Shown here: in pieces, positions 32,126 to 40,134 of the stretch
How the letters are laid out: every line of letters starts with the position of its first letter
How positions within the stretch are numbered: the stretch's first letter is position 1
Assembly (NCBI GenBank): GCA_963665925.1
Contig: OY762511.1
Location: 124,001 to 188,000 of the forward strand
Source of the DNA: G963665925 sp963665925
GTDB taxonomy: Bacteria; Bacillota; Clostridia; Peptostreptococcales; Acidaminobacteraceae
Length of the DNA: 64,000 nucleotides
Reading direction: 5' to 3'
Notes under the pieces: model-generated
Database searches by the model: none
What the model saw: the letters and a program-made list of their open reading frames with translations, nothing else
Told to the model about the DNA's origin: nothing
Translations under genes and position numbers: made by a program

Positions 32126-33340
32126 CTATTTCAATATTTTAGGTGCCATCGGCGCTTTCAACCTTCTCGCTACGGGGAAGTTTGAGCCGACAAGCGGCTC
32201 GACATAATACCGAAAAGCATCAGTTACATTGTTTCCTTCTGCATTGATGAATTCTTCTGGCATATGCTTTGTCTTTCCTGCAATTTCTGCGAGATCGACC
32301 AATTCATAGTTCACCGAATAATGGCCTGTCCGGTTAATGACAATTGAGCCGTCAACATTGTTCCAAATTGAAAACTGCGCCGCTTTTTCACCCACCTCAC
32401 GCGCCTCGTGCTGATCGACATCAGACACACAGCCCATGAATGACCTTTGGAGATATCCAAAGGTGTCTGAGCGGACACGTGGTATTTCAAGCTTATCCTT
32501 GACCTCTTTGGCCAGGAGGTCACCCAGCGCTCCAGTACCCGACAGCTGCACGTTTCCGTGCTGGTCGACTTCAAGATTCTTCTGGAGCTTTTTGAGTATT
32601 GGCACACCGTTTTCATCTTGAATACCTTCTGAAACGGCTACAACACAGCGTCCCAATCTATTATACACGCTTTTCACATCATTTAGAAACTTATCAATGC
32701 TAAATGCGCGTTCAGGCAGATAGACCAGGTGCGGACCATCGTCAGGATACTTTTGTCCCACAATGGATGAAGCTGTAAGAAAACCTGCATGACGGCCCAT
32801 TACAACGCCTATGTAGACGCCGCGCAAGGCTCTGTTATCCAAATTCACGCCTGTAAAGGCCTGTCCGACAAAGCGGGCTGCTGAACCAAACCCCGGTGTG
32901 TGGTCATTGCGAACCAGATCATTGTCTATGGTTTTAGGAATATGTATGCACCGCAACTCATACTTTGCTTCCTCTGCTGCGGAATTTATAATTTTAAGTG
33001 TGTCTGATGAGTCATTTCCGCCAATATAGAAAAAATACCTGATATCATGGGCCTTCATGACCTTGAACATGTCCATGCAATAATGCACATCCGGCTTGAC
33101 ACGTGTCGACAAAAGTGCTGAACTCGGGGTTTGTGCTACGACCTCCAAGTTATGTGTCGTTTCCTGTGTCAGATCAATGAATTCTTCATTAACGATGCCC
33201 TCTACACCGTTAAGGGCGCCATAAACCTTTGTCACCTGCTGAAACTTCCGCGATTCGAGTACGGCACCAACTAAAGACTGATTGATTACTGCCGTTGGAC
33301 CGCCACCTTGTGCAACGAGTACTTTTCCTGTTAATTTCAA
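32126..33340 (-). CDS. pfp: Pyrophosphate-dependent 6-phosphofructokinase
   Basis: 404 residues. PPi rather than ATP use is indicated by GGNDSSDT (in place of GGDGSxxGA) and Lys in PKTIDND (in place of PGTIDND). Other family motifs: AQGGGPTAVINQSLVG, TPGFGSAARFVGQAF, GVVMGRHAGFLTA, VAVSEGI, RSDTFGYLQRSFMG. The start is TTG at 33340, 7 nt after GGAGGAGG; the only ATG nearby is out of frame and meets a stop at once. Followed at 13 bp by the pseudo-hydrolase. Confidence 0.9.
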   Translation of the reverse strand: MKLTGKVLVAQGGGPTAVINQSLVGAVLESRKFQQVTKVYGALNGVEGIVNEEFIDLTQETTHNLEVVAQTPSSALLSTRVKPDVHYCMDMFKVMKAHDIRYFFYIGGNDSSDTLKIINSAAEEAKYELRCIHIPKTIDNDLVRNDHTPGFGSAARFVGQAFTGVNLDNRALRGVYIGVVMGRHAGFLTASSIVGQKYPDDGPHLVYLPERAFSIDKFLNDVKSVYNRLGRCVVAVSEGIQDENGVPILKKLQKNLEVDQHGNVQLSGTGALGDLLAKEVKDKLEIPRVRSDTFGYLQRSFMGCVSDVDQHEAREVGEKAAQFSIWNNVDGSIVINRTGHYSVNYELVDLAEIAGKTKHMPEEFINAEGNNVTDAFRYYVEPLVGSNFPVARRLKAPMAPKILK

Positions 33341-33460
33341 TTCATGACCTCCTCCGGTTTTATATTCCAGTTTTTCACTTAATAAACAAGTTCAACATAA
33401 AAACTAGATACCCTTCCGCAATCTGTTCAAACCGTGTATTTTCAATCGATTCCGGGACGT

Positions 33461-33506
33461 AAAAAGTCCCTTTGATTCGTACTTTTCGCACGATTTCAAA
33501 GGGACT
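33461..33506 (-). terminator. Terminator of the M32 carboxypeptidase gene
   Basis: Minus strand AGTCCCTTTGA / TCAAAGGGACT arms around a 19-nt loop, followed by TTTTT. Confidence 0.8.
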
Positions 33507-33511
33507 GCCTT

Positions 33512-35011
33512 TTACAAATTATACAGTTTCGTGTATTTTAATTTCAAATACTCGGTGTAATAGCTTGCGCTGAATGGTTCACCTGTGGCCTCTTCAATAA
33601 TCTCTACCGCCGTCTTGGTGAGTCCATACTGATGAATGTTTTCGTTCAGCCACGCCTTGATAGGGCCCATGTCTCCTTTTTCAAGACATTCGTCCACATC
33701 CAGGGCTCTTGAAAGTGCGTTTTGAATCTGGGCAGCATAAGCTGTTCCAAGCGCGTAGGACGGAAAATATCCGAATAGGCCATCTGACCAGTGAACGTCC
33801 TGCAGCACACCGAGCTTGTCCGTTGGAGGAACAATGCCAAGATAGGCCTCCATCTTCTCATTCCATGCCTTTGGCAAGGCCTCAACTTCAAGAGATCCCT
33901 CCACAAGGGCTTTTTCTAGCTCGTATCGCACCATGATGTGAAGCGGATAAGTCAACTCATCTGCCTCGACTCTGATGAACGAAGGAACAGACTTGTTGAT
34001 TGCCTTCAGGAACAAATCCAGACTGACACGGTCCAGCTGTTTCATATAGGCAGACTGGAGTTTCGGGTAAAAATGCTTCCAGAAGGACGCGCTCCTGCCC
34101 AAATTGTTTTCATACAGACGTGATTGTGATTCGTGCAGTCCCGCAGATGCACCATCCGCAAGAAGGGTTCCAGCAATCTCGTTTGAAAAATTCTGCTCGT
34201 AGATGCCATGCCCCCCTTCATGAATTGTTGAAAACATGGCAGATGTCAGATTGTCCGTATAATAGTGCGTTGTCAGTCTTACATCATCTACGGCCAGTCC
34301 CATGGTGAACGGATGCTCGCTTTCTTTCAGTTCGCCGGCATTCAGGTCGAATCCGATTGTCTGCAGCAGTTCATTTGCCAGCATGCGCTGTCCATCTGCA
34401 TTGTAGTTCAGATAGAGAAAATCGTCAGCTGGCTGTTCACACTCGGCAATCGCCTTCACCAGCGGCACCACCGTTTTTCTGAGTTCTGCAAAGAATTTAT
34501 CCAGGACTGCTACGGTCATCCCGCGTTCAAAATCTTCTATGTGTGCATCATAAGGATGGCCTTCATAGCCGAAGTAGTCTGCGAACTTTCTTTTAAACGC
34601 AACAATTTTCTTCAAATAAGGCTCAAACATTTTGAAATCGTTGGTGTTCTTTGCACGCTCCCAAACAACGGTCGCCTCAGAGGTCAGTTCAGCATACGCC
34701 CGGTATTCCTCTGCAGGAATTTTGGATATGCGGTCATACTTGTACCGCGCCTCTTTAATAATCTGTGCATCCATGGTGCTGAGATCACTCTGATTGTCTT
34801 CAAGTGTTTTCAAATCGTTGAGGAAGGCTTCAGAGACCATCAGTTCCTGAACTTTTGACGAGAGTATTCCCAGTGCCGACGAACGCGCTTTCACGCCTCT
34901 TCCACCTGCACCTGTTGTCATATCCCAGTAGACCACACTCGCCGCGTACTCCAGACCCTTGATCTGGTCGAGCTTGTCCATTAATGAAATTCTTGAAGAT
35001 GTTATATCCAT
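33512..35011 (-). CDS. M32 family metallocarboxypeptidase
   Basis: Removes C-terminal amino acids from peptides in the cytoplasm. 499 residues, the usual size. Zinc-binding HEGGHGIYEQNF lies near residue 263, with the third ligand in the LHESQSRLYEN segment; also HPFTMGLAVDDVRLTTHY and the C-terminal GxxPTDKLGVLQDVHWSDGLFGYFPSYALG, an M32 hallmark. ATG follows AGGAGGTG. Located 18 bp after the FMN oxidase gene and probably co-transcribed with it. Confidence 0.93.
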   Translation of the reverse strand: MDITSSRISLMDKLDQIKGLEYAASVVYWDMTTGAGGRGVKARSSALGILSSKVQELMVSEAFLNDLKTLEDNQSDLSTMDAQIIKEARYKYDRISKIPAEEYRAYAELTSEATVVWERAKNTNDFKMFEPYLKKIVAFKRKFADYFGYEGHPYDAHIEDFERGMTVAVLDKFFAELRKTVVPLVKAIAECEQPADDFLYLNYNADGQRMLANELLQTIGFDLNAGELKESEHPFTMGLAVDDVRLTTHYYTDNLTSAMFSTIHEGGHGIYEQNFSNEIAGTLLADGASAGLHESQSRLYENNLGRSASFWKHFYPKLQSAYMKQLDRVSLDLFLKAINKSVPSFIRVEADELTYPLHIMVRYELEKALVEGSLEVEALPKAWNEKMEAYLGIVPPTDKLGVLQDVHWSDGLFGYFPSYALGTAYAAQIQNALSRALDVDECLEKGDMGPIKAWLNENIHQYGLTKTAVEIIEEATGEPFSASYYTEYLKLKYTKLYNL

Positions 35012-35029
35012 GATGCACCTCCTAGGCTT

Positions 35030-36049
35030 CTATTTAATCCAAACTTTCTCTCTAGTAATATCTCCAATGGTCTTGGCACCCGTCATGAGCATGACATTGG
35101 CAAGCTCTGACTTCAACTGGTCCACATATGCCTTGACGCCTTCTACACCACCACCGAAGACTGCAATTGTAAATGGACGGGCAATGAGAACGCCGTCTGC
35201 ACCAAGCGCTAAGGCTTTGAAAATATCCAGACCGGAACGGATTCCACCGTCGACAAAGACTTTGATTTTCCCATCAACCGCTTTTGCGATTTCTTCCAGC
35301 ACCTCTGCAGTTGCCGGTGTTTCGTCGAGAACACGACCGCCATGATTTGAGACGATAATCCCTGCTGCACCACCTTCAACGGCAAGCTTTGCAGCTTCTG
35401 GTGTCATGATGCCCTTAACGATGAAGGGCTGTTCCGTCGCAGCGGTAATCTCTTTGAGCATATCGAGAGATATAGGCCCCACTGGTTTTCCCTGCAGAGC
35501 TAGGAAGGCAAGCCCTGCTGCGTCAATGTCCATAGCAACGGCCTTTGCACCTGAGCCTTCAGCCATTTTCAGCTTTTTCATAACCAGGTCCATTTCCCAT
35601 GGCTTGATTGTCGGTACACCAAGTCCACCAGCTGACTGGATGGCGTCAATTGTTCCTGCAAAAACATCATCGTCTGCACCATCACCTGTGAATCCAATGA
35701 CACCTGCAGCCTTGCAGCCTTCAATCAGCGTCTCTGAATACGTCAGATCATTGTACAAATCGCTATAGTGCATCTGTACGGCGCCCACAGGTGCTGCAAA
35801 CACCGGAATTTCAACTGACTCTCCAAAGAAGTCCGCTTTTGTACTGACCGGGTCTCGGTCACATAGGGTATTCATATTTATTTTTATTTCCTGAAAAGCC
35901 TTGTAGTTTCTTACAAATACATTGCCGCTTCCCTTGCCACCTGGTCCTGGAATAATTCCCTTGCATGCCATGCCATTACATACTGGACAGACTTTGCAAT
36001 ATGGACCCATATGCTTTTTCGCTTCGTTCTTTACGTCTTGATAATTCAT
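35030..36049 (-). CDS. FMN-dependent alpha-hydroxy-acid oxidizing protein
   Basis: 339 residues of the lactate/glycolate oxidase (LldD/GOX) superfamily, a TIM barrel binding FMN. Seen: VFAAPVGAVQMHY, PFIVKGIMTPEAAKLAVE (catalytic Lys strand), SNHGGRVLDETPAT (catalytic His in SNHGG), VFVDGGIRSGLDIFKALALGAD and LIARPF. An N-terminal CxVCPVCNGMACKG cysteine motif, found in the anaerobe clade, suggests a metal or Fe-S site. The start is ATG 36049, 7 nt after GGAGG; the GTG at 36061 overlaps it. The substrate is probably a 2-hydroxy acid and the electron acceptor is not known. Confidence 0.87.
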   Translation of the reverse strand: MNYQDVKNEAKKHMGPYCKVCPVCNGMACKGIIPGPGGKGSGNVFVRNYKAFQEIKINMNTLCDRDPVSTKADFFGESVEIPVFAAPVGAVQMHYSDLYNDLTYSETLIEGCKAAGVIGFTGDGADDDVFAGTIDAIQSAGGLGVPTIKPWEMDLVMKKLKMAEGSGAKAVAMDIDAAGLAFLALQGKPVGPISLDMLKEITAATEQPFIVKGIMTPEAAKLAVEGGAAGIIVSNHGGRVLDETPATAEVLEEIAKAVDGKIKVFVDGGIRSGLDIFKALALGADGVLIARPFTIAVFGGGVEGVKAYVDQLKSELANVMLMTGAKTIGDITREKVWIK

Positions 36050-36114
36050 GATTACCTCCACTTCTTCACGAGTTGTTTATACCATATTTCAAGTTGTTGA
36101 ATCATTTCACCTTT

Positions 36115-36142
36115 GTTATAATTCCTATATATTGCATCCCAA
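36115..36142 (-). promoter_or_regulatory. Promoter of the FMN-oxidase/M32 unit
   Basis: Minus strand TTGGGA (36142-36137), 16-bp spacer, TATAAC (36120-36115). Confidence 0.4.
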
Positions 36143-36168
36143 TCATATTATAGCAAATTCTTTATAAA

Positions 36169-36197
36169 TTGACGCTACGGATATCGCATGATATCCT
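36169..36197 (+). promoter_or_regulatory. Promoter of the split lysO genes
   Basis: TTGACG (36169-36174), 17-bp spacer, TATCCT (36192-36197); the leader of about 60 nt is too short for an L-box. Confidence 0.5.
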
Positions 36198-36261
36198 TTC
36201 CTAGGAAGAAAAACGTTTTCTTTTCATTGGGGATTGGGAATAGAAAATAAGGAGGACATCT

Positions 36262-36537
36262 ATGTGGTCTATCATCATTTTTCTCATCGTTGGGATTATA
36301 GTCGGCAATAAGTTAAAACTCACAGATCGCGGCAAGGCAATCAATGGAAATTTCCAGCTGGCAGGCCTTCTGCTCCTGCTCTTTTCCATGGGTATTTCCA
36401 TTGGGGCAAACAGTGACGTGATCGCCAACCTTAGCACAATCGGCATAAAGGCTTTTCTTTTTGCAGTACTGACTACCCTGGGCAGTATTGTTCTTGTCTA
36501 TGTTGCCAGCCTTAGACTGGGTAAGGAGGTACAATAA
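36262..36537 (+). CDS. LysO-type transporter, N-terminal subunit
   Basis: 91 residues with three hydrophobic helices, matching the first part of the LysO/DUF340 lysine exporter (LTDRGKAINGNFQLAGLLLLLFSMGISIG is characteristic). In E. coli LysO is one ~300-residue chain; here the halves are separate genes that overlap by one base (TAATG). The ribosome-binding site is AAGGAGG. It is probably one subunit of a two-chain exporter. Lysine as substrate is family inference; arginine or cadaverine are alternatives. Confidence 0.82.
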   Translation: MWSIIIFLIVGIIVGNKLKLTDRGKAINGNFQLAGLLLLLFSMGISIGANSDVIANLSTIGIKAFLFAVLTTLGSIVLVYVASLRLGKEVQ

Positions 36538-37133
36538 TGACACTTATCGTTTTCGGTGCTGTACTCCTAGGGATTTTTACAGGATACACGGCACTGCCAC
36601 CAGAGTACCTGCCTTTCATGGATCAGGTCTCCACATTGCTTTTAGGCCTGCTCATTTTTTCCGTCGGTATTGATATCGGAAGCAACAAGGGTGCACTTAA
36701 AGATATTCGTTCAAAAGGGAAAATGCTTGGTGCGGTCACCTTTTCAGTCATTGCGGGCAGTGCTCTGGGCGGTCTTGCAACCGGATGGATCTTTGATCTG
36801 CCTGCGAACACGTCCCTTGCTATTTCTGCCGGTTATGGATGGTACAGTCTATCTGGTATTCTTTTAAAGAATATGGCTTCAGCTGAAATCGGTGCCATTG
36901 CCTTTATGACAAATGTTTTTAGAGAGATGCTGGCCTTTGTACTGATTCCATTTCTCGCCCTGCGCGTCAACCATCTTACCAGCCTCGCACCTCCTGGAGC
37001 GACGTCAATGGACACTACCCTCCCTATTATTTCACGGGCTACAACGCCTGATATTGCTGTAGTTGCATTTCTAAATGGACTGATTCTGAGTACGCTTGTA
37101 CCGATTCTAGTACCATTCTTCTACGCTTTATGA
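36537..37133 (+). CDS. lysO: LysO-type transporter, C-terminal subunit
   Basis: 198 residues with six or more membrane helices: LLLGLLIFSVGIDIGSNK, GAVTFSVIAGSALGGLATG, SAGYGWYSLSGILL, FREMLAFVLIPFLA, and the C-terminal PDIAVVAFLNGLILSTLVPILVPFF. This is the DUF340/LysO core with the conserved GYGWYSLSG segment. Translation is coupled to the preceding subunit by a one-base overlap. Confidence 0.85.
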   Translation: MTLIVFGAVLLGIFTGYTALPPEYLPFMDQVSTLLLGLLIFSVGIDIGSNKGALKDIRSKGKMLGAVTFSVIAGSALGGLATGWIFDLPANTSLAISAGYGWYSLSGILLKNMASAEIGAIAFMTNVFREMLAFVLIPFLALRVNHLTSLAPPGATSMDTTLPIISRATTPDIAVVAFLNGLILSTLVPILVPFFYAL

Positions 37134-37174
37134 TATAATACATCCGTTAATTTTGATTTGAAAGGATGAAAACA

Positions 37175-37675
37175 ATGTCACTTTATCAAGAATGGGAAAC
37201 ACTGGCTTCCAGTGAGATGGACCAGGAATCATACAACAATTTTTGGAAGGGATATCTTGCTGCTGAACAAAATGTTTACGAAGATATTCTAGGCACAAAA
37301 AGCACAGCTCTAAAAGGCACTTACAAGGAACTTGCAGAAAAGTACAGCATGGAACCAAAAATTTTTATGGGCTTCCTGGATGGCATCAACTCAAGCCTTA
37401 TAACAGAACTGGATCTTGAGTCTCTGACTGAAGCATCTGAAATCGACGCAGAAATCGATTTTGAAAAACTCTTCTGGAATATGATGGACTGCAAGGCAGA
37501 ATGGCTGTACACGCTAGAAGCCTGGGATGATATCCTGACTGAAGACAAGCGTAAGGAAATCAAGAAAGACTACAACAAGTCAAAAACTGTAGTCAAAGAA
37601 GATAAGATTGGCCGTAACGATCCATGTCCATGCGGCAGTGGTAAAAAATACAAGAAATGCTGCTTGAACAAGTAG
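37175..37675 (+). CDS. SEC-C motif protein
   Basis: 166 residues. The last ~20 form the SEC-C zinc motif (IGRNDPCPCGSGKKYKKCC), the same module found at the SecA C terminus, where it binds zinc and SecB or ribosomes. The remaining acidic, helical ~140 residues match no family I know by name but resemble the clostridial 'SEC-C domain protein' group. ATG 37175 is used, 9 nt after AAAGG; ATG 37166 touches the ribosome-binding site. Monocistronic with its own terminator; role unknown. Confidence 0.8.
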   Translation: MSLYQEWETLASSEMDQESYNNFWKGYLAAEQNVYEDILGTKSTALKGTYKELAEKYSMEPKIFMGFLDGINSSLITELDLESLTEASEIDAEIDFEKLFWNMMDCKAEWLYTLEAWDDILTEDKRKEIKKDYNKSKTVVKEDKIGRNDPCPCGSGKKYKKCCLNK

Positions 37676-37696
37676 ATTCTGTTATTTAAAAACGCA

Positions 37697-37730
37697 AAAA
37701 ACCAGTGCTATTACAGCACTGGTTTTCTTT
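37697..37730 (+). terminator. Terminator of the SEC-C gene
   Basis: AAAACCAGTGCT / AGCACTGGTTTT hairpin with a T-rich tail; also separates convergent yhaM. Confidence 0.85.
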
Positions 37731-37749
37731 ATTTTTTGACTTTAGTCAG

Positions 37750-38715
37750 TTATTCTTTCTCACCATGCAGCTTTGACTTATAAAGTCTGCGTCTGTCGAG
37801 TACAAATACAGGATCTGAAAACTCTCCCGCTTCAAGCTGATCATAGACTCTGCACATGTCGTACATTCGGGCGTCAATCATGTCAAGATAATGCAGCATT
37901 TCTGCCTCTGGAATCATCGGCTTTTTCGGACTTCCGTATTCCGGCTCGTAATGATGTGTCAGGACCATATGCTGAAGGAGCATTGAAATCTCCCTGTCTG
38001 CACCAACCTTTTCCGCTGCTGTTTCGATTGTCTTAATGCCCATGATGATATGACCCAGAATCTGACCATCAAAGGTATACTCAGAAACAATGCCAAGGTC
38101 ATCTGCGTTCATTTCATTGATTTTTTCAATATCGTGAAGCAGAACCCCCGCATAGACAAGGTCTGCATTCAGATTTCCGTACACACCGCAAAGCACCTCA
38201 GCACTTCGAAGCATGCGCAGCATATGATACAGCAGTCCGGAGCGTACGGCATGATGATTTGACTTTGCAGCAGGTGCCGTCATCAGCGGTTCCTTGTACA
38301 TGTCATAGATATGAAGGACAATATTTTTAATATCCGCATTTTCTATGCGTTCCACATAGCCCATAACCTCATTGTACATGTCGATAGCAGGATACGGTGC
38401 AGATGGCACATAATCCACGACATCCACATTATCCGTCTCTGATGTGAGGCGCATTTTTGTGATTTTGAACTGAAGTGAGTTTTGCCACAACGTGACAGTC
38501 CCTCTTACCTTTACCAGCTGTCCAGCTTTAAAAGTACTTTCTTCACCATTTTCTACGTTCCAGAGTTTGGCATTGATTTCACCCGTCTTGTCTGCGAGTG
38601 TCATATCCAGATACTTCTTGTTATTGCTTGAGGTCTTTATATTCATTGCACGAAGTATAAAAAAGCTCTGGATTTCATCTCCAGCATTAAAATCTGCAAT
38701 TTGTATATTTTCCAT
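37750..38715 (-). CDS. yhaM: 3'-5' exoribonuclease YhaM
   Basis: 321 residues. The N-terminal ~95 residues form an OB-fold nucleic-acid-binding domain (YLDMTLADKTGEINAKLWN, VKVRGTVTLWQNSLQFKI). Next comes an HD hydrolase domain with HHAVRSGLLYHMLRM, LLHDIEK and the HMVLTHH and DMIDAR metal ligands. YhaM trims RNA, and DNA in some assays, from the 3' end using Mn2+. The ATG at 38715 (GGTGGTG upstream) is preferred over the longer frame. Confidence 0.92.
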   Translation of the reverse strand: MENIQIADFNAGDEIQSFFILRAMNIKTSSNNKKYLDMTLADKTGEINAKLWNVENGEESTFKAGQLVKVRGTVTLWQNSLQFKITKMRLTSETDNVDVVDYVPSAPYPAIDMYNEVMGYVERIENADIKNIVLHIYDMYKEPLMTAPAAKSNHHAVRSGLLYHMLRMLRSAEVLCGVYGNLNADLVYAGVLLHDIEKINEMNADDLGIVSEYTFDGQILGHIIMGIKTIETAAEKVGADREISMLLQHMVLTHHYEPEYGSPKKPMIPEAEMLHYLDMIDARMYDMCRVYDQLEAGEFSDPVFVLDRRRLYKSKLHGEKE

Positions 38716-38835
38716 TCTTTCACCACCATTTTTTAGTCGTATACAGTTTAACATACTGACAGCAGGAATTAAACAACCCTGTACACGCACATCATCCTAG
38801 ACACTGAAAAAGCCCCGCGGCTTTCTTTGACGCTA

Positions 38836-38863
38836 AAAAGGCCAGCACATATGTGCCGGCCCT
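38836..38863 (-). terminator. Terminator of the parvulin gene
   Basis: Minus strand GGCCGGCACA / TGTGCTGGCC hairpin followed by TTTTTAG. Confidence 0.8.
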
Positions 38864-38884
38864 CTGCTGAACGAACTTAAGCAA

Positions 38885-39625
38885 TTACTTCATTTCAACA
38901 GTATATTTTTCCTTCAGTGCATCTGCTTTTCCGTAGTAAATTTCATTTTGCTTTTGAACAGTCAGTTGCTGAAGAATTGTATTCCTTACTTCACCAAACT
39001 CAGCTTCGCCGCCTTCAGCAGCATCTGTCTTCTTGATCAGGTGGAAACCGAACTGTGTTTGTACCGGTGCGCTAAGATCTCCAACTTCCATTGCAAATAC
39101 AGCCTCTTCGAACTCAGGAACCATTTGGCCCTTGCCGAAGAATCCTAGATCGCCACCTTGTGCATTTGATGGACATTTAGAGTATTTTGAAGCTGCCTCT
39201 TCAAAAGATAGACCGCCTTCAATTTCTTTCATAATGTCACTTGCCTGCTCTTCAGTGTCAACAAGGATGTGGCTCGCTTTCGCCTGGTCAGGCTTGTTGA
39301 ACTGTACCTTGTTTTCGTTGTAGTATGCTTCCACAACGTCTTCTGAAACTTCGATGTCAGCTAGAAGCTTACGTACAAAGTACTGCTTCAGCATGTTGTT
39401 CTTTACTTCTTCCATCTCTGCAACAAACTGATCGTCCTTATCCAGCTCAGTTGCCAGCGCTTCAGCATAGAACAGCTCTTGATTGATCAGCTCGTCAACC
39501 AGTTTCTTTTCGCCATCTGGACCCGCATAGTTCATTGCTGCTTGACCAAGACTCTGAAGTGTTCTTTGAACATCAAGTTGTGTAATTTCACGGCCGTTTA
39601 CAACTGCCAATACTTTATTATCCAT
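38885..39625 (-). CDS. Cytoplasmic parvulin-type peptidyl-prolyl isomerase
   Basis: 246 residues with SurA/PrsA-like architecture: an N-terminal chaperone half (VNGREITQLDVQRTL), then a rotamase domain (KASHILVDTEEQA, YSKCPSNAQGGDLGFFGKGQMVPEFEEAVFAM, VQTQFGFHLI). Unlike PrsA there is no signal peptide or lipobox: it starts MDNKVLAVVNG, so it should act in the cytoplasm. Ribosome-binding site AAAGGAG. Stands 92 bp after the chemosensory operon on the same strand but has its own leader. Confidence 0.9.
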   Translation of the reverse strand: MDNKVLAVVNGREITQLDVQRTLQSLGQAAMNYAGPDGEKKLVDELINQELFYAEALATELDKDDQFVAEMEEVKNNMLKQYFVRKLLADIEVSEDVVEAYYNENKVQFNKPDQAKASHILVDTEEQASDIMKEIEGGLSFEEAASKYSKCPSNAQGGDLGFFGKGQMVPEFEEAVFAMEVGDLSAPVQTQFGFHLIKKTDAAEGGEAEFGEVRNTILQQLTVQKQNEIYYGKADALKEKYTVEMK

Positions 39626-39717
39626 TATTTCGCTCCTTTAGTTCTTTTTGACGCCCGAATTGACGTCGCACCTCTTAACATCATAACACTTCATCTTTTT
39701 TATGTCCAACCTCTATT

Positions 39718-40116
39718 TCATGCCTCCAGCAGCCCCAACTTGCGCATGACATCCGTCAGTTTCTCGGTGTCAATAGGCTTCACAGCATAGGCCTCAGAAC
39801 CAGATCCAAAGGAATCAAAGACTTCGTCGGTCGAGTTCAAGGCCGTCGTCATGATGACCTTTGCACGGTTGACTTCTGGTACCTTGCGCTCCTCTTCAAG
39901 CTTACGCATTGTCTTCAGGGCTTTTATGCCATCAACCTCAGGCATCATGATGTCAAGGCAGATCAAATCGTAGTACTGCTTTTCCTCCAGGGACATCAGA
40001 AACACTTCGATGGCTTCCATGCCGTCTACCGTCACATCACAGTCCCCATACTGCGACATGAACTTATAGATAAACTTTCTGCTCACAAAATCATCTTCAG
40101 CTATAAGTATTCTCAT
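39718..40116 (-). CDS. Single-domain response regulator, last gene of the chemosensory operon
   Basis: 132-residue receiver: EDD near residues 7-9, acceptor Asp in CLDIMMPE near 55, TTA switch segment, and VKPI lysine. The loop VPEVNRAKVIM before the switch is longer than in CheY. It lies 18 bp after the hybrid kinase gene and is therefore its probable phosphorelay partner. ATG follows TGAGGAGG. Confidence 0.88.
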   Translation of the reverse strand: MRILIAEDDFVSRKFIYKFMSQYGDCDVTVDGMEAIEVFLMSLEEKQYYDLICLDIMMPEVDGIKALKTMRKLEEERKVPEVNRAKVIMTTALNSTDEVFDSFGSGSEAYAVKPIDTEKLTDVMRKLGLLEA

Positions 40117-40134
40117 TCAAATTCCTCCTCAATA

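Noticed and set aside
36050..36261. L-box upstream of lysO
   Set aside because: Only about 60 nt between promoter and start; no L-box motifs.
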